NCBI GenBank assembly: GCA_008508345.1
Contig: QNGE01000109.1
Location: 1 to 64,000 of the forward strand
Reading direction: 5' to 3'
DNA: 64,000 nt
Source: Paragonimus westermani
Taxonomy: Eukaryota; Platyhelminthes; Trematoda; Plagiorchiida; Troglotrematidae
Part shown: piece by piece, positions 26,401 through 39,500 of the stretch
Position numbering within the stretch: position 1 is the first letter of the stretch
How the letters are laid out: every line of letters begins with the position of its first letter
Notes under the pieces: model-generated
Told to the model about the DNA's origin: nothing
The model's input: the letters and a program-made list of their open reading frames with translations, nothing else
The model's database searches: none
Translations under genes and position numbers: made by a program

Positions 26401-29400
26401 CAAATGACTGTTCTAACTGATAAAAAGAAGTGTCAGACATTTCAGTTTCTCTTAGGAAACAGCCAAATAAAAGGTGATTCGGAAGTATTAAATTAAAACC
26501 TTCACTACTGCATTTTGTGTTTAGTTTACTTCAAGACTGTGCGTTACACCCTCTATTGATCTACCACCTTTGCGACCAATCAAAGTGTGTAGAACTGGTA
26601 AGCAGTTAATCGATTTCAATTTGCAGGTGAACAGTAAACTTGCACAACAGGTGTTCACCGGTCTTACCTGATTGCAGACCGTTTGTGGAGGCTGCGACAA
26701 AGTGGAAATCCGCACACACTTTCCACCTGACCGAGCAAACAACTCGCTGCTTGCCATTCTTCACCTCTTATTGTCTCCTCTCCATTGAAACAAACTCAAT
26801 TATTTCACGATGAGCATCACCAAGTGTACTGTGTTATTCACTTCCACATAAAAGTACACAAGTAAAGAAATAAATTTACAAAATTCATGAAACTTAATGT
26901 TTTCCGCCAAAATTGGCTAGCCTATCTTTCGTGTAGATGAGACAAAACTCATGGTCTTCTACCTTCAAATAGAACCTCCTGAACTAGGATTGAATCAGGG
27001 ACAAGGAAATGGTGTTTATGTTCTTCTGTTCCCATGAAGTCAGGGTTCACCACAGTGTGTGACATTACGCAGGGTTTCCAAAGCAATAGAATGTAATTAA
27101 GGAGTCGTATAATCTAACCGCTGCAAACGCAACCGGACCAAATAATCTTTTAACTGTTACACACGCGCTATCTATAATCTGGGATCTTACGATTACGGAT
27201 TATTCAATGGTAGTTGCATGGTATATGACACAAATGGTTTCTTTCTGCGTCATGCTATCATATAGACCACAGTTTTGAACATATTGATCCAGTAAATCTG
27301 AATTGCTAACTCAGTGACCGACCACACCAACACTGTTCTAAATGAAACCGAGTAAGCAGGTTGTTCAAAGTTGGTCAACACATAAGTGTAAGTGAATTGT
27401 TATGGCTGATTAAAGAATACAGCTTTCATTGGAATTTACTTTTTCCACTACCAATGTTCACCCAAATTATAACCAAATGAAATTAATGAATCAGCTACAC
27501 GTTTAACTCAGAGACTTCTGTTTTCGTTTTTTATGCTGATGCGCATCAAAAACAACCTTCGTGTGTCGTTGAATGAAGTTTATCTTAAGAACTGCTAGTA
27601 TTACAAAATTTTGCTTTTCAATACAACCAGAATTGTTTGACAAATTATTATGGAAAGCGCACACGCTCACATTCAAGCACTATTCACACGCGGTGCGAGA
27701 GGGCGTTCAGTCCCGCTTCCTGTTTCTGCTCACTCAGACAAATGATCAAAACTCTTCACCAGTTTCGATTCGATTGCTGACTGACAGTCTTTAGTGGGAT
27801 CTGGCCATGCGATGAGAAAATCTGTCGACAGTCAAGAGAGCCGCAAGTTACAATTGTTTGAGGTGGAGACCAAACATATGAAAAGAGAATATTTGCATAT
27901 TAGCTTAAAAGTGGAACTGCTAAGAAACACTTGAATAGTTACGACCGTGACTCTGAGTCAAGATCGAATAGAATCAGGAAATATGGTATTTGCATTTAGA
28001 CTTGAGATGAGTTGGTCACACGAAATGGCTAACAGCTCCCTCAATAGGTTATGCGTAAACAACATAAATGATCGTTGAATAACGAAGTTGCATAGCATTT
28101 AACTAAACTCTTCATGGTAACTGGACGTTTCTTGTTTATTTTGGACGTTCTACAACAGGCGAAGGTTATTCAATGGGAATTCTGTGATAGAATGCAGTCT
28201 ATCTGGCTATTTTCTCCCCATTTCTTCAAGGCCTGAACAGCCAAGTGTGCAAATTCTAGAACTCCAATCTTCGAATGTTTGCTTAAACTAAATTAGCCTC
28301 TAAATTAGCACTGTGTACGCATTATAATTTACTAAAATAAATGAGTTGCAAATCTGATTAGTGAAAATTTCTGAAAAACAAACTATTGACTTTAATTTCA
28401 CAAAACTTTATCGAAAAATTACCGTATTTTATCTCCTTCAACAGTTTTCAAATTTTACTGACACGGTTGAAGAAGAAGTGAGGTTTTGTGGAAGTGCTTA
28501 TTACTTGTATTTAAATACACCCTACCTCAGGACTATTTTGAGGTTCGCCTCAACTGGTATCCAGCAACCTTGTTAACTGTCTGTATAATATCCTGTATCA
28601 GCATGAAAACCATGGCTTTCACAGTGGTGATCAGACACCGTTTACTTACCCCCATTCAAGATCACAATGGTCAATTTCATCATCCTCAAGTATGGAAGAA
28701 ACGATAGTGCGCAGATGTTTTCTGCAACTGGCTACTGAGGTGAAACAGCTATATGTGAGGATATTCCAGATGTTCTGGACCTCAACGTGTTCTTGATGCA
28801 TCTTTGACCCAAACGTTTGCCCAGTTGTTTCATTCTGTATACAATGGTTCTAGTAACCTTTCCTGTTTTGTCCAATTTTAGTCCAAAACAAACTAAACCC
28901 AAACTGAAAAAGTGAGCAGCTAGCAAATATTTAAATCCCCAGAAGACTGGGTCAAAAGAGACACACCAAAACTTTTTTAATGTGTGTGAGGATAATAACC
29001 TTCCATAATCTACATTCAGAGGTTTGTCTTTAGGGCGCCACTGGAAAAGAAAGTCTACTTAAGTTAGGAACACTGGGTCTGTCCGTAGAGACAACCTTTA
29101 GTCCGTAGAAAATAATAACAGCTGAAGTAAACTTACTTGAGACAACAAACAATAGAAATGTAATTTTAGCTATGACATTTCGAATTAATAATAAACATTT
29201 GACCATTCACAGGAGGTCGTAATTCGACTGTTCAGACTACTGGGACCAGAAACAAAATGGGTCCAAGTTTCCGGTGGAAATGTGTAATTATTGAAGGTTG
29301 AGTGGGCTGACAATCATTGCCTACTGAAGGCAAGATAGGAACTTATTTAGTGACCACATGAAAACAAAATAAACCATATAGTGGAACCATACAAAATCCT

Positions 29401-30044
29401 CTCAGTTCAATACACTCAAGGTTCAATGCATATATAAGGCAAGATTACACTCAACCCATTCAATGATACTAGGATGTAATGTTAGTTGAGTATTTTCGAC
29501 GAAGGTATTAATCACAAGTGCCTGCAGCTTTACTTTGCTCCAGCATCTGCGCAGCACAATAAGACGAGAATTCAGAGGTATCACGACGCTTAATAATTAT
29601 GCCATTACTCACAAAACTCAAGTGTTCAATGTCATTGCTCTTGAACCTGAATTCTGTGCTCTTCTTCGTCCAGCTCATTCTCCAACCCTGCCCCTGATGA
29701 ACGTTGCCTACCCCTCGTATCTCAAGCAGAACTCCCAGTGACAACCCGAAGTCAAGAACGAATTATCAACCAAAAAAGCCGGACTAAAATGCTTGCTTGT
29801 CTTCGTAGTTGAGTACGCGACAACAAAACTGTATTGCAGCCAATGGCGACCATTGCTAGAATAAGTACATTTTAGTTCAGGCAATGCAACGTTAAGTGCA
29901 GCATGCCCTGAACGCTTAGAACACACTTTCAGCTCTTAGAGTAACTAAATAAATACCATATATTGGTAGAGGGTGTTGGTTTTATATAATAACTGAGCAG
30001 CACCCACAAGTGATCGCAGCTGTCGCATTCCCACTGACATTACG
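20441..30044. other. Intron segment, nothing firmly recognised
   Basis: The stretch 20441-20830 may be the 5' continuation of the CR1-like fossil. A minus-strand open frame at 22951-22598 (about 117 codons, beginning at TTG) is amino-acid rich and not low-complexity but matches nothing I know. The rest is AT-rich and without recognised features. Confidence 0.4.
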
Positions 30045-30215
30045 GTCGACCCATTTCAAAAAAGAACCATTAGAATAGAGCCTAATCTTTGTTAGGGCTG
30101 TTCAACAGTGTGTATCCTTGCCACAGCCGGCCACACTTTCACCAGGCAACTGTGTTGAACACTGCGTCAATGACATCACATTAGGCATAACCGAATTAAC
30201 ATGTGCAAATGCCCG
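30045..30215 (+). repeat. Dispersed repeat, copy A
   Basis: Starts GTCGACCCATTTCAAAA and contains GGCCACACTTTCAC (30129-30142), then a block ending near CATCACATTAGGCATAACCGAA. The same order of blocks occurs at 55874-56060 and 42021-42180. It carries no reading frame and no recognised promoter. It lies in the innexin intron. The family is unknown to me; it could be a SINE, a MITE-like element or the non-coding part of a larger retroelement. Confidence 0.55.
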
Positions 30216-33200
30216 GCCACCGAGGCATTTTAGTAATGTTTACAGTGTGCAAAACTCGCGTATAGTGTTTTTACTTGTCAAGAGGCTGACTGAATAGTCT
30301 ATGACAATGTGACAGCCGTGATAGGTTGTGGAGAATATAGTAACCACTTCTTCTTTTGGTCGGAAATGATGTAAGAACCAACATGGATCGATCGTTACCA
30401 TGTTGTTCACGTTCCCACCTCAATAAAGACGAAATGAATCAAAAAGTTAGCTGAATGGTGTTGCTGCCGGATCTGTGCGCATGGGGGTGTAGCATAAGCA
30501 ACAGATGGCTCTCCTTGCTTTATCATCAACCCACAGCAAACGCCACTGTTTTCTACTCAGTCGTCGACATATACAGATTGATTACGTTTATGTTCTGTTT
30601 AATAATAGCTTCGTATATATTAAGGTTTTGCCTACGTAAGAGAACTACACAACTAGTGAAGTGTATGTACTCTCTGGGCCGTGTAGCTACTCGGTGTGGT
30701 GGGCAATGAACATTCATTGAAAATTACTTCCAGGCTTAAACAGGTGGGATTATTTGGAACCGATGCTGGGGGACTACCACCTAAGAACGAGACACGGCTT
30801 TTACACTGACAATCCGATTAAAAGGAATAAGCTGAGTAATAAGAACCTCAGCTCAAACTACCAAGGTTTAATTTGTTGAACACAGGGTTAAAGGCACCAT
30901 TTTCGACGGTCTACGTAGCTGAAAATCAAGTACTTTACTTTTGTAAATGTTACCAATATTAGATTTCCAATAATGAAAGCGGAAGTTTTCATGTAAAATA
31001 AATGTTACCCATAATCTGTGTTAGCTTTTTACAACCCTGTTTAAATATTTGTTTTACTAGCCTTCTTGCAATCTAAGGCATTTTTAGAAGGTTTCAATTC
31101 ACTTATATCAAAGAAAAACACGAAATCTTGGATTAATTTATTATCAACGTCCAACATAAGGTAACAGGTATACTTCAGGAGCGGTCGGTGAAGCATTATC
31201 TTACATCTGGTTTATAAGCGCAAAGCCACGGGATATTTTGTGAGCACTTTACAATAAGTCCTGTATGTCTGCCATGAGATTCCTGTTTGCTAACAGCACT
31301 ATCCGTCATCAGATCGATGGTTTTTGGAAGCTATTTATTCTTTCCTAGAGAAACTTTACATAATTGTTGGTCCAATTTCCCAACCGTACCGCGTTTTTAC
31401 CGTCAAGGAGACATAAAGTTTCTAGTTGGTTCCAAACTTTGAAAAGCTACGGGCCACCAGACAACGCCTTCATGGAAAAAATCTCCAGATTTAGGCTGAT
31501 AGAGCAAAACAGGAGGGCGGCCATCCCTGGTTACCGCTAACGGCGAGTTGAAAGAGATCATTTCCTCCTAAGCAAAAGATGAAACCGTGACTTAACCCAA
31601 GAGAAGTCAAGGGCCGGTGTCCACATCAAAAAACTTGAATCTTCCGGGGTTTATTGAACATTTTGGTGGTCCAACCGCCCGGAAGGTTGCCATTAAGACG
31701 AAACCATTCGTTACTCTGTCGAGGCCAGAAAAAATACAATCTGCTGATCAAAATGCACTACAACAGTGACTTTTACAGCAATAAGATCGACATGTTACTG
31801 TGCATTTCACCAAGAACCATCGAATGAAAGTCAGACTACATGCACTGTTTTTGTCACAGAATGAAATGAAAATCAATTTCCCTCAGGTCACAAACAGATG
31901 CAACACGGTTTCGGTCGGATGTAATCTGTTGTCCCCTAGGTATTTCAGTTTGTACTATTTATTATCAGGTGAAAATTAACCCGGCGGTCCTGATGAGTGT
32001 TCTTGTGGATGGAGTTATGTGCTCATTTACGAGGGCGTCCATTAGAAAAACACGGATGTTCTTAGATGTGCTCATGATTACAGAGGTTAGTGAAGTAGCC
32101 TTAACGGATGGTGTGAAAGGCCAATTATTATGTTAATGTGTCTGTATTGTCGACTTTATCTCAATTGTAAACGGAAAGAGGTATGCAGTGGGACGAGACA
32201 CAATACGTTTTACGAAATCAGTTTGCCTACCTGAAACAGACTGGTCAGCATCTCCTACTTCATTCCATTTGGAAATCCTTGCAGCTATAACAAGGTGCCT
32301 AAATATATAACTTTGCGATTGCGTTTATGGAATCTGTGAGATGAGAATACCGTAATATGATACCAGGTATAGGCGAACCCATAATAACATGCCAAACTAC
32401 TGTGTAGAGATTATCAAGAACATGTCAAGAAACATTCTTCAACAGCCAATTTTGGTTGAAAATTTTTATCACCGTAGAATATTTCTGGATGGCTAGTCTT
32501 GAGATTTTAACGGTAAATTTTGAAGGTCATAAACACCCTTCTTAATCAAGATATTTCGGTTAGTTTACTTTCGAACAAAAGAACATAAGTATCAATAAAA
32601 ACTGTGTGGTATTTGTTCGGAGACGTTAAGAGTCAATGTGAAGTTGTAGAGAATGCACGTCTAAAAATGGAGTTTTATGATATCTGTACTTAGACTGAGC
32701 CACTTTTTTGAATGCGGTTCACTGAATCTCGCTTTTGCGACCGCAGTATGCCGTGAGTGAACAAACGATTTGAAATTCTAACTGAAAAGTCCACTGGTCT
32801 CTATACTTACCCCCTGGTCAATACTTGGGAGGTTTGTTGTCGTTTTTGTGAAGGAACTCTTTTAACTTATTCAGGTTCTGATTTACTCAAATTCCTGCAG
32901 ATATTTTTTAGTGTTCAGAAATCATATTGGCCACTAGAAGTAATCGTGGAGCTGTTCGTTCAAACTGGTTGCTTAAGGACTGTTCTGGCTTGCCTGTGCC
33001 AGAAAGTTTATACATTCATTTCAACTTGGAAAACACTAATTACTGTGGGTGAAAAAACATTCACCTCTTTCAACTATGCTGCAGCCAATTCCATTAAGAT
33101 TTTCAGATTAAAGACTTTAACTCATCTTGTCTACTGAACATGAAAAATAATCTTCGAAATTATCAACTTAGATAAGTGGAAGTACCCTGAGTTGGAGGTT

Positions 33201-35908
33201 TTCTTCGAGCTGCAATAGCTGAATTTGTTCTTAGTAAGTACACTAGCAATACACGGTAAGTCCTTGTTATGGTAAAATAATATAAACCCAACGAAAACAT
33301 TATGCTACCATCTAATATTTCCGAGTATATGCTGAAGTTCGAAAATGAAATACGACAATTTTGCAAGCTTATAGCAAATGCTGGCTAGCGCGTTTATTCT
33401 GGATATGAATATTCCAGCTGCTGCCGTGAGTGTTCCCCGGTTTTTTCACTTCTCCAGCAATTACTTTCCAGAGAGCGTGGATCCGGTTTTGCTCAGTATT
33501 GCGAGCTATTAAATATAATGCATACATTCCACAAAGATATATTAAACATTCATGGTATCCGATTAACTCACACCCACCCTTGCGAATGCACCTAAACCCA
33601 CACTTAGTAGTCTGGCACCAGTTGTTTTGCAGTCGTGGATTCCTGCAAGTCGTATTCATTTAACATAAACATCCACCGCACTGCGCACATATATCTGATG
33701 GTGGCAAAAACATGAAACAGGTCGTGTAATGAAGATGGATTTCGAACACTAAATGTAGAAATCTTAGACTACCTTGCCTGTGTAATTATGACATCATCTA
33801 GCGAATGGTGATTGAAAGCGGAGCTGCATAGTTCTTCAAGCCTGCATTGATCCGAGGACTCTGCTGAATCTCAGAGGAACTTGTGACTTGGTAACTATAT
33901 AACCTGATCTGCTCTTACTTGTCGGTAGTGACCAATAACACCGGCTGTTTGTTGTGTAGCATACAGTATAGTTGGTTTCATCATTGTGTGCTTATCTACT
34001 TATTGCGGTATTCCACCGTAAAAAAATGTAAGCATTTCTTAAATTCATGGCACCCCTTTACCACATACTTGTAATATATGCAAAGCAGTAGAATACCCAC
34101 AATGTAACAGCGAACCTGATGAAAATCTGACTATTTATAAAGGATCACAACAGCGTCTACCCTTCAACAACATTAGATGGGTGTTCAGGTCAGTGTACGA
34201 CTGGAAAAGATATTCATAGTGAAGATGAATGTCCTCATTATTATTTTAAAAAACGGTTGCAAGGGGACTACTGTTTTAGCCAGGTTGTTCACTGAGTTTG
34301 ACAATCAGTTCGCAATTAAAATTTAAACTCCCCGAACAGCCAAGAACCGTATACATCAACCCAAACCATCATCTTCACCACCACTCTGAATAACCACAAA
34401 ACAATCTTTCACCCAGGTGAACTTGAAAAGAGATGAGAATTGTGTTCTTACCTTTTTAATGCATATTTCATCTACTTGTTTGAGAGAATCACCAGTTGAG
34501 AAGACGGCCTAACCAACATTCGAATCTTACAAACAGCTAAACGTCACCCTCGAATTTGTTAATTTAATTGTATCCCAGTTGAATAATTGAAATTAGCAGC
34601 AGCCACAAATTTGGGTCCTTTTTCCGGTAACTACCTTCTAGCGCCAAAAATTCCACACTGAGAAAATGGATGTTGCAATGGAAACCTTTTAATGTGTAGT
34701 GAAAAATGATGAGGGAAGATTGGTAGATGTGAGAAAGTGAACTGTGGCACAAGTTGCTGAAACACAAAGTTGTCAGCACGGATGTTTGCAGCACAATTGC
34801 ACCATGCTTATAAGCATGCTCGTTTAGTGATATGAAGTTGTGAATCCCACATATATCCGGAAAATTCACACCATTGGTTGTCTCTCACGTACGTAACCGC
34901 TAAGATTTTAAAAACTCCCGTTAAATCCACTTGTAACCACAGATTTCTTGTGTGGGTGGAGACCCGCCTTAAGTTACGACCGTGTAGTAGCCACCCGCGT
35001 TTTACGGAGAAACCGCAGAACAATACACTACCGCTTGGTAGAAGAGTGTATGCGAAAGGAAGACCCGATGTATGGAAGCCTTTCGGCGTTAGGAATAAAT
35101 TTTTTTAATATGTCTCGAGTACATTCGGGACGAGCACCGTACTTTCCCTCGTGACATTTCTACAGACCTGTTGTTAGACATTTTATGAAGTATAGCTGAC
35201 AACCTGTATGTTCAGTTTTACACAGGGGTGGACACCGTGAGTAAGAAGTGGTACGTTCGACTAAATTTCAAGCAGTTTTAGTCATCTGCGATATGCATAT
35301 ATAACGAAGACTTACAAATCAATGGGACCATGAAAATTCCGCCAATTGTTATTAATAATTTACTTCTATAAAATAAAAGTCTGCTACTAAGCTCCGGAGA
35401 CCTCTGATTACTTTGGACGGCAAGCTGATGTCCATGAACCTTTAGTTAAGAAAACACTACTGTTCAAATTTCCCATATATTTCAAGGCGTTCTTATCCCG
35501 CCGAATTTGGTATTGTCCCACATGTTTCGAAAACTCTGGCGTACATTTATTTGTCTAGAGAACTGAAATCCATACACAAAAAGATTACGACAATCAAGTT
35601 CTAAATTTCCTTTCCAAAAAGAATAACTGTTTCCAAATATCATTTGTATGAATGTCACATTCTGAGTGTTAGGTTTGTATTTGTAAGTAAGCCTCTCTTT
35701 GGCTAAACAATATTCAGAAATTATTAATTTTGCGAATGTTTACTTTGTGAAATGTCCAGGTTATGCCCCAGGTTAAGTAAACCTCCCAGAACCCCCAGCT
35801 AGTAAAATAGTGACTGCTACAAAAAAGCATCGGTTTTGCTTTCATAAAAAAGAAACCAAGTTAGCCCAACCAACATTTTGGTCACACGAACCTGACACAT
35901 TTACTCAC
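30216..35908. other. Intron segment next to internal exon, nothing firmly recognised
   Basis: Two patches of more balanced composition stand out (31440-31720 and 34930-35150), with no assignable protein on either strand. The innexin donor site is at the right end. Confidence 0.4.
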
Positions 35909-36548
35909 CTGGCTGGCTTGATTTGACCCATTTTTCGCACTCGAACTGTGCAAAAGGTGACACGTGGGAACTTGCCCGATGTCTCCCAATCTTTACCGGT
36001 CACAATGTCATTTAGTACTTCAATTCCGAACATGGTACTGTTTGTTCCAATAAAACGTTTCATTAGATAAATTTGTCCGACGGAGTTACCAATGAAACAG
36101 AAACGAACAATGAAGAATAGAAACGTGATGCGTGTGTTTGGTCGGATATGACACAGAAAGCGCCGCAGATGGCTGGTCATGCGACGATAGCGTGCGGTGG
36201 ATTCAGCCTGCTCCTCCAACGTCGCTACCAGGCACGATATGGCTTTTTGTCTGAGCTCTCTGTCAGGTACGGAAGCTTCTTTGGCTGAGCGGAGAAGAAT
36301 GGGTAGACGTTTGGAACCAACACGCCACAACAAGTACGGTACCCAGCTGAGCATTACTTGACCAGCAAGCACTATGGCAATCCACTGATAATATCCGATG
36401 TGTTTGACCTTGGTCAGCTCGTAGTCATCCTCTGGAACCTGGTCACTTGGATGAAGATAATAGGTATTTTGAACCCAACACAGATTTTCCGCATATTCCT
36501 CCCAGGAGTGGGTAAACTCTTGAGGGACCCAACATTGGATAGGTTTTC
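35909..36548 (-). CDS. Innexin, internal coding exon (E1 loop to first half of E2 loop)
   Basis: Codes for the middle of an innexin, the four-pass membrane protein that forms invertebrate gap-junction channels and hemichannels in the plasma membrane. Reading 5' to 3' on the minus strand it gives about 212 residues. The first extracellular loop begins KPIQCWVPQEF and has its two conserved cysteines 18 residues apart, the second in ENLCWVQNTYY. Next come the innexin hallmark YYQW at the start of TM2, a basic cytoplasmic loop, TM3 (ITFLFFIVRFCFIGNSVGQI), a possible N-glycosylation sequon NST, and the start of the second extracellular loop with its first cysteine (VTFCTVRVRK). The 5' border is a pyrimidine-rich acceptor ending CTATCAG just before GA-AAA-CCT, so the first codon is completed by one base (expected G, giving Gly) from an unseen exon. 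The 3' border is CCAG|GTGAGT. An open frame continues upstream to a TTG, but that part is intron. Seen: frame, motifs, splice sites. Known: innexin topology. Confidence 0.95.
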
Positions 36549-39500
36549 CTGATAGAGATGACAAAAATAAGGGTTTTTTTTTTTTTTAAAGGTTTATAAA
36601 CATGAGCGTGTAATGTATACAAGCATCACTGATCCTTTGGGTCAGATTTTGAGTCAGTTATCTTCTAGCCCTATATTAGCTGCTTATACAACGTATCACA
36701 ATGCTTTATTTTTAATGGTTATTGTGACCGATCGTATTCCCTAATAAACTGATCAGACATGGTACCTAAAAATTTCACTTCGTCGTAAACCACTAAAGGT
36801 TTGTACTGTGCCTGAGGTTCTTAACACATAGACCTAGTTTGCTATGGATGCTATAATGCAGGGATTCTGTTGTTCGATCTGGACGTAGTTGGCCAAAACC
36901 GCTGCACCTCAGGTTTTGGTTGATAGCTTATTCGACTGCAGGCCCACGAACTGACAAGCACGGCTTAGTTGGTCTCATGTAAACAAATACAAATTCGGGC
37001 TGATGTCGCTTTAGTTAGAAACGTAGATTCACGCAGATTTACGTATGTCAAACATTCACAAACATTTTGGCGTCCACTTCATTTTGAAATTCGCCATGGT
37101 TTTTTATATTTGTTCAGGCACAGTCTGAATGACCATCTTATTGATTTTATGTAATGTCAACAATGGCCTTTACATCAGACAGCAAAAAATGACGTTAACA
37201 TATCCCCTTACTAAATAGTTGGCCTCGTCGCGGAAACGCTTGTTTGAGTTCAAGGCAGTGAGTGGAATGCTTCCCACGCGGAAACAACGGATAATTGACA
37301 TTCAGTCTGAATCACGAATCGCCAGAATGACTACCTTCACCACTGGCTTTATCCAGTTAATCCAAGTCAGTTAGAGGCTTTCATTTAACTAACCTTTGTT
37401 TTTGGAAGCCTACAAGGTTAAGTGGCATAAAAGGAATGTTGTGTTGTTTAGATTACATCCGTATCCCGACAACAAGTGACACTTTGAGAACAACTCGCGC
37501 AACAATTGTAACGGTTAACTTTTGCTCCTGGAGCCTCTTGGGAACAAATTAATGACCTTCAAACTTAAAAGTACTTCATGTTAGCTTAGAATTGGATCAC
37601 TAAAATATCCGCAGTTACAAAACTATCAATCGATTACACAAATAAAAATATTACACTTGCTCAGGGGAGTTGATCGCTTACAGCGAGGAGATGTAGAAAC
37701 GGAAACGGAATCGGAATTAATTAATTCCTTTGGTGAAGTCGCCTCAGGTGCCTCTGTGTTCATCAGAACGCATCTTTATGTTTGTTTGTATGTTTAATAA
37801 GCAAAGTTCGATCTCTTGGATGCCCCTTGCATTCAGTCAGCAATATATTAGTTTGATTGATCAGTAACTCGGCTTTAATTTTGCTGGTCTGCACAACCTA
37901 GGATATTTTTATTGAGTACAAGTCTTCCAGTTGGTTGAACTTGCATGCAACGTCCGACTGACGGTTAGGTACCTTTTGAACATGATTTAATGTTTATAAC
38001 GGTTCAGCGATGATTTTGCACCTTGTCATCTACGTTATTTGAGATATTCTTTTAATGCCACAAACTGGGAACCCTGTACATTTGAACGCTTAGCAGCTGT
38101 AATAGTTCTCAGCGAGGAAAACTTCATACTTTTTATGAAGTGTGCAGTCTATCGGTCTATCATATTGCAAATGAACAACAAGGTCTCTACTTCCTTATAT
38201 TCCTTTGATAACAGGTTGAAAACTGGCGTCTACCGTTCAAAAATCCCTTCAAATAACCTCCACTGGTGAGGTTAGTCGTTGTTAACCTTTGGTTGCGTGC
38301 ACTGGTACCCGGACTTCAGGATCGACACATCCTATTTCGGGGTGATTAGCTATATTAACGTCGTGTTGAGAGAGAATTAGACATCACAGGACTTACAGAG
38401 ATATGTTTTAGGTGAAATAAATGTTGTTATTAACAAAGGTATTTTGGTTATTACTTGTCATTAAGGTGTTTTTTGTCTCATCCATTTTCACATCACACCT
38501 GACAACACCAATATATGCCACACATTAGGACCAGCCCTATATGCAATACAATATGAACACCTCTGTTATTAAAATTTAGTAACATGGTGGATGCCAGTGT
38601 ATATAAAACTTGAAACCATTATGTTTCTTGCGACTTTTGCTCTGTCTATTATGAATGGCAACAGTTTCCCGATGTCCATACGGACTGTTCTATTACAGGC
38701 GAGTGAGTTAGGTTTCCTTAGGTAAACACCCAACGTTTCAAAATATGACATTCCGTGTGAACCATCTGCTAAATATAGTTCACGTGATTAGCATGACCTT
38801 TTCAATATATGGGTAAAAAATACAATGTCAAATATGGTACGTACATTCTGGTCGATATAAATGAAAATGATCATCTATTGGCATGGCTTGACGGGTACTG
38901 AAGCTAACATTTTTCAACGGTTTAGTGCCGGTTCTTCCGCATTCAAATAGAACATGTCCCATCTCCACTACTTCAATGAGGGTGATTGCGGAAACGTCAG
39001 AAAATTTTCCAAGTGCATGGAATTTCATCTGATCACTTCTGTTCATCATGGATCTAGCGAGTTTGCTTTTTATTATTCTGATCCTATGCATACCTACGGG
39101 ATACCACATCATACTGGTATGGTTGTTTTGGACACATCCTCTGCCTACTTTAGAACCATTTTTTTAGTTGAAATCTGATAGATTTTTTGGTCACTTGCTC
39201 ACTCGTTTGACTTTCATATTTTTACAGAGTCAAACTGATGACAGCATGTTCTCCTTCGTTTCGTTATCTTTTCTCTTTGACACAACAAGTATGAATTGAA
39301 ATTATACGTCACCCCTAAATATGTGCTTGCCGAAGTGTCAGTCGTTTAGGATGGTCAACCATCCGCGAAAATAGCATGCTTCGTGACGCCACTTTACCTG
39401 TTGTTTTGTTCAAAAACACGCTGTTTCAAGTCTGGCTCGTTTACATTTGTGTTCAAAACAACAATTTGCCATATTCGATAACATACCGACATGCAGCTTT

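Larger units (their letters stand above)
5396..35908 (-). other. 30.5-kb phase-2 intron of the innexin gene
   Basis: Runs from the donor GTGAGT (35908 downwards) to the acceptor AG at 5397-5396 on the minus strand. The junction falls between the two conserved cysteines of the second extracellular loop and rebuilds a serine codon without shifting frame. Both splice sites are good and the two flanking exons are matching halves of one protein, so I read this as a genuine intron. It contains retroelement fossils on both strands: PLE and RTE-like on plus, CR1-like on minus, plus a fold-back insertion and a dispersed repeat. I find no convincing additional innexin exon inside it. Confidence 0.88.

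Noticed and set aside
32757..33137. Plus-strand 126-codon frame
   Set aside because: No recognisable domain, no ATG start (it opens at a GTG) and AT-driven composition; likely chance.
35905..36564. Minus-strand open frame taken as a complete 219-residue protein
   Set aside because: It begins at TTG inside an intron and stops inside the donor GTGAGT. The true exon is 36548-35909 and continues at 5395.
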